DNA of 64,000 nucleotides from Bradysia coprophila. Lineage: Eukaryota > Arthropoda > Insecta > Diptera > Sciaridae. Both the position numbers and the translations under genes were made by a program. Shown in pieces: positions 1 to 11,814 of this stretch; position 1 is the stretch's first letter; every line of letters begins with the position of its first letter. Location: the NCBI RefSeq assembly GCF_014529535.1, contig NW_023503334.1, positions 620,001 to 684,000 of the forward strand. Reading direction: 5' to 3'. The notes under the pieces are model-generated. The model was not told the origin of the DNA. It saw only the letters and a list, made by a program, of their open reading frames with translations, and made no database searches.

Positions 1-327
1 CGTTTTTTGCTGTCAAGGTTTTACCAATGAAACATTTTGAAAGTTTTATTATCCTTTCCATGAATTGTTTACTGCAATTTTTTTTTATAAATTTAAGATT
101 AGGCATACATACACATTGCATACACAACACAGAATTCGATAGTTTGCTTTGCACAAACACAAAATTTTCAATTTTCACTCTTTTCACACTTTACACATTA
201 CAAAACAATAAATGCTCGTTCAGTTAAAACGAGAGATAAACCGTAAACACTTTGCACATATTTATGAAATAAAAATTGAATTTCAAACGGTTGCTAACAG
301 TTGCTGTTAGGAACCATAATACAAACT
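1..327. other. Region downstream of the GST gene, probably its 3' UTR
   Basis: This AT-rich stretch has no convincing coding sequence. It follows the stop codon of the minus-strand GST gene, so part of it is probably that gene's 3' UTR. A minus-strand AATAAA (plus-strand TTTATT near 46-51) could be the poly(A) signal. The short open frames here have no recognisable motif. Confidence 0.4.
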
Positions 328-1211
328 CTAGACGGAAGATTTTTTCTTTTTCCACAAAGGTTCGTCGAGAAGAATAGACATCTTTTTCGACAGAAGCTGT
401 GCTCCTTTTTTGTTTTCACTGAAGCCTGGAAGATCCTTGCAACGATTGTACCAACTGTTGAGTTTTGGATATTCGTCAAAGCTTACTCCCCATGCCTATA
501 ACAAAGAAATGAAGGAAAGCTTTTCTTTACTGCCTACAAGAGAGTGAAGCACAAGGAAATCAGAGACCAGTAGTTGTAGACTGAGCTACGGTCATTTTTA
601 CAGTATAATTCCTTCTGAAAATCTCACGATTTACCTTAATTGTCGCCACATTTGCCAGATACGAGAAATCTGCGATCGTAACCTCATCACCAGCAAACCA
701 TTCCGATTTCAACAGAAAAGATTCCAAAATTTTGAGAAAATCTTTTACTGCCTCCCGACGATCGCTTTCAATTTTTTTCACTTCACCGCGGAGTACTGGA
801 AACTTACCAAAATTTAAGTTAAATTCAAATTGAGTCAATTTGATGTTTACAAAATGAAATAGAATAACCCAAAATTCTTACCACAAAATCTCTAACCGAC
901 GAATTGGTAGCATCGAAAAACAGTCGCGAATCGATGAGTGCTCGCTTCCTTAAATCGGTCGGATAAAATCGGTCCACTGAGCTAGCCAAATAACATGCGA
1001 TAGCTCTGGACTCGGTCAGAATGAAGTCATCATCAACGTAAACAGGCACTTGATTCGATGGATTGATTTTCAAATAGTCGACCGTATACTTTTCGTCAGC
1101 ATTAATGTCGATATTCTTCACCTCAAACTCATCCAGATCGACATTTCTAAGTGTTAAAAGGGCTGTTCGACTGGACGGTGACAAAGCGTGATGATATAAA
1201 ACGGGAGACAT
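328..1211 (-). CDS. Glutathione S-transferase, delta/epsilon class
   Basis: The enzyme conjugates glutathione to electrophiles in the cytosol, in detoxification of xenobiotics and lipid peroxides. I read three coding exons: 1211-882, 802-635 and 495-328. All junctions are phase 0 and the product is 221 residues, normal for the family. The N-terminal thioredoxin-like domain starts MSPVLYHHALSPSSR, and the Ser near residue 11 is in the place of the catalytic serine. NQVPVYVDDDF and the glutathione-binding ESRAIACYL follow. The C-terminal helical domain has FAGDEVTIADFSYL, the conserved N-capping and hydrophobic staple region. I start at the Met before SPVLY; an in-frame Met five codons upstream (1226) is possible. 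The acceptor of exon 2 (TAAG/TTTCC) is unusual because it overlaps a perfect donor-like GGTAAGT; it is the only choice that keeps frame. The class is clear; delta versus epsilon is not settled. Confidence 0.9.
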
Positions 1212-1226
1212 TTTCTGACATGGCAC

Positions 1227-2683
1227 TTCTTAAATCGAAACAACTACAACTGAAACCGATGAACATGGGAAAATATTCTCGGTGAAAATTCATAACACAA
1301 TAATGTGAACGAAAATAAACTTCGATGAGTGATCAGGTAAATGTGTGAATATATGAGAGACACAGAGATGATTTTTCGTAAAATAATGTTGTTCAGCCCA
1401 CAATGTTGTAATGATGACTAAAATCCATAAATCATTTTTCTCATATTTTTTCTTGAAAACCGACGCTCATGACCATAGACTACGGCGTATATTAACCGAA
1501 TTTTGTTCATCTTTCCGACTATATGTAATAAAATGAAGAAAACATAATCAAAGAAAATCCCACGAAACAATTTCCAAACAAATAGTGTGGAAGGAGCGAC
1601 TTCAACCTCATTGGCGTCATATGAAGTAAACGAAGAAAAGATTTGCAATGGGCAACACATCAGTGAGTACCTTGTACGAATCTCACTCATTCGAAAACCC
1701 CTAAAAAAGAGGGTGTCACAAATAAATGAATTTTGCTGTAGGTTCTTATCATCTATCTATGTCAGTGAGAAGATTGAAGACGTCAAGCGTTATCAGCATA
1801 ATTATTGGGTCTATTACTTCTTTTGATCCTTTCAATGGTTCACTTTTCATTGGTTCAATGATTTTCATTGAAAATTTGCAAATATTTGGTTTACGTAATT
1901 AATGAACGCTCCCCAACAGATTACAGGTCTAGTTAAATAAGTCTCAATTCCCAGTCATCCGTTTTGTCTCCGTGTATGTACGTGACAGTTGTCATTTCAA
2001 ACAATGTGCCATAATGTGAAATGACTGAAAAAACTGCTTAGGAATTCAAAAATATAAAAAAATGAAACTGTTCACACACAAAATTGCGTCACAAGTGGCA
2101 GCTATTGAGGTGCTTGCCGACGAAATCCGAATCATCGCAGTTTCATTAAATTATCTCTTTTGTAATTACTGAGTTACTTCTAATGTAACATCCTGGAGAA
2201 TACTGAGATTCCTACACTTTCATCATTCAAATTAATCATGCTCGACTTCATTTGAAAGCGGATAGTGTCAAGAATCAAACAAAATAATTAAGTCAGCTAA
2301 AACGCAAGGCTGACTTCACGAGTTGCCAAAACCGCTCGAAATTTTGGAAAAATTCTGTTTTTGACGGTTAAAATTTAATTTTCAAAAAAAAATCGAAATA
2401 CAGGCCCTGATACAGACATGTCAACGTGGACATCAATTGGATTTGAACAGTTGGAAATGTGACTTCTTTAGTTTCTCCCGCTGTTAAGGAAAATCTTTTG
2501 TTTCGTTTGTCCAGCATTTTACTATATACACAGAGAAAAAAGTCGGATTAAATGTTTAATCTACAGAAAGATTACGAATATTTTAAATATTTCCAAAGAT
2601 TTCTTTTGAATCTTTTGTCAAAGATTACAAAAATGAAATCTTTCGATAGATTGCGTTTCGGGTTAAAATGGCTAAAATTGATA
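1227..2683. other. Intergenic region upstream of GST
   Basis: This region lies upstream of the minus-strand GST gene and must hold its promoter. I see no coding exon with conserved content. Open frames at 1418-1690 (minus) and 1587-1826 (plus) overlap each other on opposite strands and are AT-biased, so I treat them as chance. Confidence 0.5.
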
Positions 2684-2691
2684 GTAGCAAT

Positions 2692-4317
2692 TAGGGATGA
2701 GCGGGTTGAGGTTTTTTCAAAACCCGCCATAACCCGACCCGGCCCGTTATCCGTTTCTGAAACCCGACACTTTTGAAACCCGACAAATTTTTAACCCGCC
2801 CGAACCCGGCCCAACCCGTTAAAGATATATGAAACCCGCCCAAAAACCGGCCCGCCCAGTAAAATCTGTATATAAAATTCTAGCTGCGCTGACAGATTTC
2901 AAACTATTGTTAAATAAAGTTAAATCGCTGAACGTATTAACGACTCAGTTTTGGGGTTAGTTTTTCGCCAATTGATCAGAGACAAATTTATCATAAACAC
3001 CAGGATTACACCTAACTTTAATAAATATTCACGCCGTAAGTGCGCCTTCTATTTAAAACATACAGTATAGCGGGTCATTTTAACGCTTAGTGTTTGACAT
3101 TTATTACAAGACATCAGCGTAACATCGTCCAAACGTCAATTGTAATTATTTACATTTTTAGCGCACTAATGGGATGATAAGGGTATTCCCGAACCGAGTT
3201 TAGTTTTTATACTCGAGGCTAAAAAGGCTAAAAAATGAAATTTTAAGAATTTGGCGAATGTGTCCGCCGCCGCCGGTGTGATTCTTGCTTGAATAGAAAA
3301 AAAATTTCTCGATATTTGGAAATTCCATACCCTACGAAATATTGTGTTGGTAAATGGAACATTTACTCTATGGACGCGATTTTTTTAAAAAATTTCTAGT
3401 GTTCACTAAAAATCTCACAAGTTTGTCTGGAAATTTTTTTTCCCATAGTAAGCCATACAAACTTAGTAGTCCATAGAGAAAAATGTTCCATTTACCAACA
3501 CAATATTTTGTAGGGTATGGAATTTCCAAATATCGAGAAAACTTTTTTCCATACAAGCAAGAATCACTTGTCGACTGTCACCGAAAACAAACTGCTAATT
3601 TTTAGCGCGGGATCTCAGGACTTCGGTGAGAGGTAATTCACGCCATAGGTCCTCCAAAAATTTAAATTTTGGCAACTGACAGTTGGACAAAATACTGCTG
3701 ACTTCATGTAACTAATGTCAAAAACTGTATCCTGATATGCAATGAATGTACATAGAGTATACTTTCATTGCCGATATGCAATGCACTATGTTTTGAAATG
3801 GAAGGCGCACTTATGGCGTGAATTAATTTTTCAATCGGACTTATACTAGTGATAAACGTAATTTGATTAATTTTTGGGCTTGAAGACTGAAATTCGACGG
3901 ATTCGACACGCAAACTACGATTGAAAAATTTAAATTTACTTAACTCGTGATATACTAATACCATTCAGTGACACTTCTGTCAGTATCTTACACTTTTAAT
4001 TTTTTTTAATCTTTTATACTCTGTATGACAAAGAATTTAACGAACGACAATCGAGTCGACTTAAGAAAAACTCTGTTGAGAGTTCTAAGTGAACTAATAT
4101 GACTGAACGAATCATTTTTATAGTCATTTTAAATACGTCGGGTTAATTCGGGCTTTGATTTCAAATACCCGCCCAAACTCGGCCCAACCCGAAATTCATT
4201 TTTTGAAACCCGACTCAGAGCCAACCCGAACTACTCACAACCCTCCCGCCCGAAACCCGACGGGCCGGGTCGGGTTTGCGGGTTACCCGAATCTTCGGGT
4301 CAACCCGCTCATCCCTA
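2692..4317. mobile_element. Non-autonomous hAT-like DNA transposon, 1626 bp
   Basis: The element is bounded by perfect 18-bp terminal inverted repeats, TAGGGATGAGCGGGTTGA at the left and its reverse complement at the right. Both ends are flanked by the same 8-bp direct repeat GTAGCAAT (2684-2691 and 4318-4325). An 8-bp target duplication is the hallmark of the hAT superfamily. Both subterminal regions (about 2715-2870 and 4130-4300) are full of AACCCG/CGGGTT motifs, typical of transposase-binding repeats. The interior has no transposase-length open frame, so it must depend on a transposase made elsewhere. Nested inverted repeats fill the middle, including 3029-3050 with 3801-3822 and the hairpin listed separately. 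Confidence 0.9.
3280..3565. repeat. Large inverted repeat inside the hAT-like element
   Basis: Two arms of about 95 bp (3280-3374 and 3469-3565) are near reverse complements and are separated by about 95 bp. Both arms carry the recognisable core GGTAAATGGAACATTTACTC or its complement, with a few mismatches. The structure may be a second foldback element nested in the hAT-like copy, or part of the family's own design. The single-stranded form would make a long hairpin. Confidence 0.85.
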
Positions 4318-4325
4318 GTAGCAAT

Positions 4326-5930
4326 GAAAAGTAAAGATTTTGCCACCAAAATGTTTCGTTTTTGTTTAAAGTTCGTTGTTATGGTATCTAGAGTTTATGA
4401 TTAGAAGCTACTGCCATGTGTAATTTTTAGTCATCTGATAGCGATTCAAAAGTAAAAACCACAGTACACAAATGTTTGAGATTTTTTTTTGCTTTTCTTA
4501 AAGAATATTGATTTCCGCGTTAAGAAAATCGTTGAAAAAGTAAATAATTTTTCCATGCAAATTGGTCTGTTATACTTCTTAATCAATGGTACAATTAAAT
4601 ATGGGTGCAAAATACCGTTTTATAATAATATTTTCCATACGCTTATGGCACTTTTCAATAGTTTTGCCAGGCTCAACTTCCTTATCTATGCTCATACAGA
4701 TTTATGAAGTATGATAACAGTTTATTAAATAATTGGAAAAATGAAAACAAAAAATGTTGCCTTCGATTAGGATTTGAACTCGTTTACTATGATGGTTACC
4801 TCAGTTGGTACAAAGGTTTCGTTCATAAGATTATTTTTTAATCTTTGAAAGAGTAAAATCTCCGCAACAACGGTTCGAAAATAAATCTTGCTAAGATTAA
4901 GAACCCAATAGCTCATAGTGGTAAAGTACAGGACTGGAGATACTGGAAAACCAAATGCTATAGCGGCATCTCTTTTAATTGAAACGAAACTCGTATTGTG
5001 TCTTCAGAAAATCGAACATCGAAGACACCCATCATAGAAATAAAGTGAAAACAAAATGGCCGCCGTGATAGAAACAAAATTGACATAAGAGACTTATGTG
5101 ATTATTCTCGATGTACTGCCGAAAAAATGTACCTAAAGTACATTTGCGCCTAGCAGCCTTTTTTTTCGCTATATTGAATAAACCTAAAGTGGAAAAAAAA
5201 TTTACCTAGCAGACGTGTTTTAATTGTGAAAAGTAATTGTGAAAATCAAGTAATTTTATAAATGCGAACACACATTTCTGTTAAGTAAGTTTCAAATTAA
5301 CCGTTAATCCTTTTTGCTGTATTCCATCTCTTGAATCCTGAGAATTATGTTCCTCAACACGCTCTATTTTTCACGCAATTTTGGTTCTTGTCCGAAGCTA
5401 AACCCTTGTACCCTCTTAAGCTAACGTTTTCCGATAAATACAAATATGTTACCGTAACCCGTTCCATACCTCTTTGAAATGCATCATTTTTGACCACAAA
5501 CCACTAAACAACCCAAATGAAAATTAAATAATGGAAAGTTGGTGATCGAATACTATGGGAAACATAAGTTATATCTATGGACGTGTATGTCTTGTACGGT
5601 TGATTTCAGCCATTTTGCTTGTTTTTATACATAATTCAAAGTCTTTCCGTGACCGTATCATTTCAATTGTTCGAACAAATCCGATAGTCCGATCTATTTC
5701 TAACACAATAAAAAAAATCACGAAAATCGGTTTTAGAATCGCTTAGATTCTTCTCACACGGTTTGTTCGGCTATTCCAAACACTATGGAACGGGATGCCA
5801 GTATTTCCTAATTTTAAAAAAATCCACAAAATTAATTCGTTTACTAAAACTTCATTTAATTCAAACGCTACGATGCAGATGGCACGCAAACTGTACTAAA
5901 GGATGAGTTGACACGTTACACATTATTACC
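4326..5930. other. Intergenic region with tRNA-like fragments
   Basis: No coding exon is recognisable. Around 4911-4955 the plus strand reads like the 5' half of a tRNA. It has an A-box-like TAGCTCATAGTGGTAAAGTA and a possible anticodon arm around CAGGACTGGAGATACTG. No matching T arm or acceptor stem follows. Nearby, 4798-4816 resembles a D arm (CTCAGTTGGTAC), and 4760-4775 resembles a T loop on the minus strand. These are probably remnants of tRNA-derived SINEs rather than tRNA genes. Confidence 0.3.
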
Positions 5931-5934
5931 AACA

Positions 5935-6039
5935 TAAAAATTTTAGGTGACGTTCTGTATTGTGCATGAGAGAATTTCGTTTTTGTGATTTTTTTTTGTA
6001 ACAATTTTCGCGTTCGAAAAGGCCTCGGTTAATTAAAAG
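5935..6039 (+). other. Possible 5' UTR exon of Sar1
   Basis: The Sar1 coding start lies 13 bases after an acceptor (TTTCGATTTCAG at 6571-6582), so a non-coding first exon must exist upstream. The best donor nearby is TTAAAAG/GTAAATA, ending the exon at 6039. The exon start cannot be seen in the sequence and the left limit given here is arbitrary. Confidence 0.3.
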
Positions 6040-6595
6040 GTAAATAATATTTTTGAATTGTAACAGCTAGTGATAATATTGCATCGTATCGAGTCATTTT
6101 TATTAAACGAATTTGTTCAAGATCGTCCAGACACAAAAGGTGATAACGCAATTCGGATTGCCCAACCTACCGTTCTAAAGTATTGATTAAAAAGGCCTAT
6201 AAGATTCCGTAAAATTGTCTACTCCATCCGAATATCGATGGATTTGACAATCAATACGTTTCAAAGTTTAATTCATCCAAGAGATCCATCAAGTCCACTA
6301 AGTCCACTGAGTAAATCGGCTGACTCATGGTTACAACAAAATTTTCTTTTTCTTTTTGTCATAATCTGTTCCATGTATGTTTCTGCAAAGCGTGTAGTAT
6401 CATGAGATGTTATATCGACATCGTATACGCTAATATTTTCACTACAAAATTTCATTGAGTTGTAAAAAACGTAGAAAAAAGTTAATTTTGCAATAATTTC
6501 GTTAGTCGCATTTCATGGCTACAGACTCATATTTAAACGAAACTTGAATTTAATTTTATGTTTTCGTAATTTTCGATTTCAGATAAATACGCATA

Positions 6596-9021
6596 ATGTT
6601 CATTTGGGACTGGTTTACAGGTGTATTAGGTTATCTAGGTGAGTGTTGAATTTATTTACCAAAATAGAATTATTCTGAAAACCTGCAAATTTTCAATTTA
6701 TTTACAAATTTACCGAGATAAGTATACACTGCAAACAGTGTATGAGGTTGATAGCCAGCGGTTTCAGAATCATTCAGACGAAATTTGATTGTTCTTTATG
6801 TCTGATATTAGTGACGCGACGTTTTTTTTTTGAAAGACGTTTTCGGATGTAAATTTTACAGCGGCAGTATGGGACATTCAGTCCGCGAGATTGCTTTGTC
6901 ACCCATTCATCTTGTTTTTTGAAAGAAAGGAATGAATTCGTCTTGTTTATTGTGTCTGACGTCTGAGTACGTAACATGGTTAGCGAGCTAACAAGAAACA
7001 TATTCGTCAAAAAAATCACGAATGGGGTGGATGACCACTGTTTGTTTGTTTGCTTACACTTGTTCAAAAATGTACTTACATCGTCTACTATCGCGTTTGA
7101 AAAAAATATCAAATCCAGATTTGCACTCAAGGCAAGTTCGTTTACTTTGTTCAGCAAGAATACAGAAGCTAGACGCAGCAATGTCGTTAGGCTACATTCA
7201 TATAATTACTCTGGGGAGTATAGTTCAGTCTCTGTTTTTAATTGATTACACGTTTAACGAAAGTTTCTTTTGTTCTAACAACTAAATCGTATTCAATATT
7301 CACCGATTAGAATCGCAATATAATATTCAGATCACGTGACCAAATACTCAATTCTCAGTGCACATGTTCTACTAATCCAATCCCATTGTTGCTGTTGTTG
7401 TTGTTGTCGTGTATTTTATTCAATTATCTATTTCAGTACGAGTCGCAAAACGAACTCGTTAGAACAATGGGCTTGAACTTAAAAACGGAGTGCGGACGTT
7501 TTTGTTTACTTCTAAAATAAGATCCATCCGTTGATACTGTTGATGAGAATGGATGAATCGGTATGTGAAAACAGAAAAGCACATTGCCAACATTGATTTG
7601 ATTCTCGGTTGGCATACCCGAGGCATTCTGTTGATATTTTCTTTGTTATTCGTTTTCTTCGTACTTCCTCCAAATAAGCACTAAAAAGCGCAATCAAGGT
7701 GCCAACGGATGATGTTTAAGAAACTCGACCTGTGAAAAATGTATTTTCTATGATAACGATGACTCTCGTCTAAATGTCGCTTACATGCTTGTTCTATTTG
7801 AGTCAATCTATCCAATTATTTTTAAATCCTATTCATGTACGGCAACGAGAAAAGCGATACGATAAAGTATTCGTAAAGACTTTGTTGCGTCGCGTTAAAT
7901 TTTCCCAGAGTTTTCAGTTCAGCAGTTCTCAGTTTGATTAGGCGACTCAACCTTAAATAAAAGGGACTCAACCTTAGCAAATCTTTCAGTAGTGCAGGTT
8001 TAGGCTACGAACACGCCTCAGCTGTTTTTCATCTATTTTGATTGGAAATGATGATCTGTGTTCATGTTCGTCAGACATTTCTCCTCCTTTTCTCTTTTGA
8101 TATTAATTTCCAAAACACCGGTGCCGATGCTACGTTAGATATTTTTGTTCCAATTGTCAATATAACCAACAACCCCAACCAACAACCCTTTGAAGGGATG
8201 AGTTTCAAAAGAAAAAATTCCATCTACACCAGACAATGACAGCAATTTTCTTTTCATTATTTCAGGTTTATGGAAAAAATCTGGTAAACTCCTATTTTTG
8301 GGTCTTGATAATGCGGGCAAGACGACATTATTGCACATGCTGAAAGACGACAGACTCGCTCAGCATGTACCGACCCTGCATCCAAGTGAGTATATAGAGA
8401 TGCACTTTAAATGACAATCGATTTACGATTTTTTTTTCTTTTAATTCTTTCGCGTAGCTTCCGAAGAATTATCGATAGGAAATATGAGATTCACAACATT
8501 CGATCTTGGAGGCCATACCCAAGGTAAATATCGTTTTGATCAGATGTGTTCCGAAGCGTACACATGTTTCTCACGTGCATTCTTTATCATTGCAAATTTT
8601 CAGCTCGTCGTGTATGGAAAGATTATTTTCCAGCTGTTGATTCAATCGTATTTTTGGTTGACGCATGGGATCGAGGACGTTTCCAAGAGAGCAAAAACGA
8701 ATTAGACTCACTACTTACAGATGAAGCGTTAGCAAATTGTCCAGTTCTTATTTTAGGTAACAAAATTGATAAACCAGGTGCAGCTAGTGAAGATGAAATC
8801 CGAAATTTCTTCGGTTTGTATCAACTAACAACAGGGAAGGTGAGATTGTACAAATCCATTCTTGTTGGTGACCAATCCTAAAATTGCAATCGTCTCTTTT
8901 GCAGGGAAAAGTGTCACGTGCCGAATTACCGGGACGTCCACTAGAGCTTTTCATGTGCTCGGTGCTGAAGAGACAAGGCTACGGAGAAGGTTTTCGCTGG
9001 TTAGCTCAATACATTGATTAA
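6596..9021 (+). CDS. Sar1: Sar1 small GTPase of the COPII coat
   Basis: Sar1 initiates COPII vesicle budding at endoplasmic reticulum exit sites. When GTP-bound it inserts its N-terminal helix in the membrane and recruits Sec23/Sec24. Coding exons are 6596-6638, 8266-8385, 8458-8523, 8604-8839 and 8905-9021, giving 193 residues, the length known for insect Sar1. The amphipathic N-terminus [15 protein letters not shown] is Sar1-specific and lacks the Gly2 of Arf proteins. The P-loop GLDNAGKT is at 27-34, the switch I threonines near 51-55 and DLGGH at 70-74, with the catalytic His at 74. NKID is at 129-132. Intron phases are 1, 1, 1 and 0 and all have GT/AG ends. An acceptor just before the start codon shows there is a 5' UTR exon. 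A likely poly(A) signal lies near 9285. The gene converges on the HIBCH gene. Confidence 0.97.
6639..8265 (+). other. First coding intron of Sar1
   Basis: This 1.6-kb intron separates the N-terminal helix exon from the P-loop exon. I see no embedded gene. It holds a short TTG-rich microsatellite (about 7387-7408) and open frames on both strands that lack any family motif. A GACTCAACCTTA motif is repeated at 7943 and 7967. Confidence 0.7.
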
Positions 9022-9847
9022 CTTCGTCGTTTTTATTTGTATACCATCATCAAAAACAAAAGAGAGAAAAACAAACCAACATCGCCATCAAAAAAATGAA
9101 GAAATTGTGTAAGATCTTACTCTTAAACGTAAACCATATTTGATTCAACAACAAGAAGATAAATGAAAGAAAATGAAGAAGAAGAAGAAAAATACACAAG
9201 GAAATGGAAACAACACAACAATTTTTATTAAATTAATTCAAATCGAGTACCAATTCAAAAACGTTTAATAAAAATATTTTACAATAAAATCTCCTCTCTC
9301 GTAACGTTCCAAAGGTGCGATTAGTGGGAATCGTGGCTGGAGACAGAAGCATAGATTGAGTTGAGGACGGGAGCTGCAGCACATGTGTGAATTTGTGGGA
9401 GATATATTTCCGTCTAGAACCGTCGAAATCTGATCTGACGATGAGTTGATGTGGAATCAATAGAATGCTCAGAAATCTTCCAATTTTTGACAATTCAAAT
9501 TTAGTAGCGGAGGAATTTGATGAGAGTCAGAATTATGTGAAGACGCAAGGTAAGTAAGTTCTAGGAATTCTGGACTACACTGCTTGAATTTAATAAATGA
9601 GACAGTAGTCGTTTGAAACTAAGCCAAAACCAGACACCTGTTGAATCGGATTCGATTCCAGTTGCTGAGAAGTAATTTGATTTTCTAATTATTGGGAACT
9701 TCTGAAATGCGCAAAATTTTTGAAAGAGGCGATACAAAAGCCAAAGTTCCAAATCAAGGTTATGAGGGGATTGAACGTAAAAGCTGTGCGTTTTGATTTG
9801 TTCATCACATTCACATCTTTATTGCTGTCTACAGTCGTAGACATATA

Positions 9848-9953
9848 GATTTCGGGATTTTTCGTTTCTCTAATTCTCTCAATTGCCATTTGAAATAACA
9901 TGCGAAATGAGAGAATACAGAAAAACGATGATCTCTCTAAAAATCCCGAAATC
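9848..9953. repeat. Short inverted-repeat (hairpin) element
   Basis: The ends GATTTCGGGATTTTT (9848-9862) and AAAAATCCCGAAATC (9939-9953) are perfect 15-bp reverse complements. Weaker pairing continues inward through TCTCTCAATT-like sequence. The size of 106 bp suits a small MITE, but I see no clear target duplication. Confidence 0.7.
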
Positions 9954-10869
9954 AATATTTCTCCGTCTGTAAACCTATTTGATCTACTTGTGCGATAAAA
10001 TGGGAACACGAAACTAAACGAAGTAATGAAAACAGAACAAACAACAAACCAACAGCTTAAGCTGAATCAGACAAAGTTTAACCTTCAATGTTGATTCTCA
10101 ATGTAATTTTTCAACGGCGCGTGTACTCTGGAAAGCATGACCTAAACATTTGAGCTCAGAAAAGAAACCCAGCTCTTACGTAACCATCCCGAATCGAACT
10201 CGTTAAAATAAATTTTTCGAGAACCTCATACTAACTTCATTCCTGTCGCGCTCTCAATGGTCTCCCGTTTATGAAGCGGTAAGTTTATGTGGTTTTCACC
10301 AGTAAACATATATTTTGAGGGCATGGATAGGTATTGAAGATTTCCATGTAAGAAATGAGTCTTTTAATTGCACAGTGGCGCCACAATTTCTTATAGACAA
10401 AAACGGGATTATTAAGTAGTCCTGAACTTTTCCAAATCTTTTTGTTCTACGACTTTTATTTTTAAGTGTTGAAGGCCGTCACACATAGCAGAAAATCTGG
10501 TGCCATTATGAGAAGACAATGAGTAAGGAATCAAATTTTTGTTTTGTGTTTTTTTATTTTTAATCGATGCAACTTTTCATTTTAAGAAAAAGTTTGTTCT
10601 ACAGCATGCCTCCAAAATGAACCGTTTATTTATATCGCTTCTCGAAGTCTAGTCCTTCAAATAACAAATCTACAAATTTTCGACGTTTTCAATGTTTTTT
10701 TTTTTTAATATAAAAATCAGTTTCTCGGTCCATTGTAAAATAAAATTTTACGGAAGCTATTTTTCCAATCGCATCTGTCATTTCCTTTATTTTTATACCA
10801 CTTACGATTTTCGATTTTCTAGGAAGTGCGATAGGCCGAGATACCCTCTAGGGCTATGGGGTATCGATG

Positions 10870-10982
10870 CCTAATATTTGAGAAATGATTCTTAAAAGAT
10901 TTCCTATAATGACCAAAAATTTTGTGAGTTTTTTTTGTGAATTTTAGGGAATCTTTGTGAATCCGTTCTCAAATATTAAGCC
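10870..10982. repeat. Short inverted-repeat (hairpin) element
   Basis: TAATATTTGAGAA (10872-10884) is matched by TTCTCAAATATTA (10966-10978). Pairing with mismatches continues inward over about 45 bp per arm. This is a 113-bp foldback candidate without an obvious target duplication. Confidence 0.65.
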
Positions 10983-11626
10983 TTCGTTAGGAAACTCACA
11001 GCGCTCAAAAACAAAAGTCGAAGAAGAAATGTTTTTCGTATAAGCATAAGGATTTCGAGAGACCAAGATGCGGTGTGGGCTCTTCGTCTATTCTTATCAC
11101 ACACATATTTTTTACAAACGATTATATGGTAATAAAGGCCAAACAAGGGAATTGCTAAATCGTCGTCCAATTCCTCAGGATCAAAGGAAAAAATATCATT
11201 AGGGAATCGTAGTGCTCAGCTAACCTTTAAGGGAACCGATACAGATGCAGAACAACAATGCAAACAAAATATTGCCATAACTTCCTAACAAAAAACTCCA
11301 AAACTCAGCGCCCAATAGTGAACAACATTCTGAAAGGTAAAAAATAATATTCAAAATTCTTGAGACAACGCAATTCAATACAGAAAACACCAACACAGTT
11401 CAAAGGTTGAAACAGTAAAATCTAACCCTCGAACGAAACGATTCCTTTCAATCACTCTAATGAAAAGGGTTCAAAGCGGAGTGATTTTTTTGCGATTTCA
11501 TTGCTACAATACAATAAAATTGCGAGCTCACCATCAAGAACCATCTTTAAACAAAAAAAATGTAATTGCACACGCACATAGTGTTGGGGAACATTTAACC
11601 CACAAATTTCCATATAAAAATTTTAT

Positions 11627-11632
11627 TTTATT
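11627..11632 (-). terminator. Likely poly(A) signal of HIBCH
   Basis: The minus strand reads AATAAA about 185 bases past the HIBCH stop codon. It is the nearest canonical signal downstream and is followed by AT-rich sequence. Confidence 0.5.
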
Positions 11633-11814
11633 CTCAATTTATAATTGAATCACATTGGAATAACATAACCGGCAATTCTTTCACCCAAAAATAAATGCAA
11701 TTCTGGTCGGAATGCAATGGAGCCGAATCAAAGCTTACTCTTGGCTCGAGTTGCTTCCCTATAAAAGAAAATTCGGATTTCAGTTCAGAAAACTCTATCG
11801 TTTCAGTTAGTTTC

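Larger units (their letters stand above)
9022..11626. other. Intergenic region between convergent Sar1 and HIBCH
   Basis: The left part is the Sar1 3' UTR. It is rich in GAA and AACA runs and has AATAAA-type signals at about 9265-9290. Two short inverted repeats lie in the middle and are listed separately. Around 10195-10285 the minus strand has tRNA-like pieces (GAGTTCGATTC) without a full cloverleaf, probably an old SINE. No coding sequence is supported here. Confidence 0.5.

Noticed and set aside
4750..4830. Possible tRNA gene
   Set aside because: The D-arm-like and T-loop-like pieces are on opposite strands and the stems do not pair.
6774..7285. Frames on both strands inside the first Sar1 intron
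   Set aside because: They overlap in opposite directions and lack any family feature.
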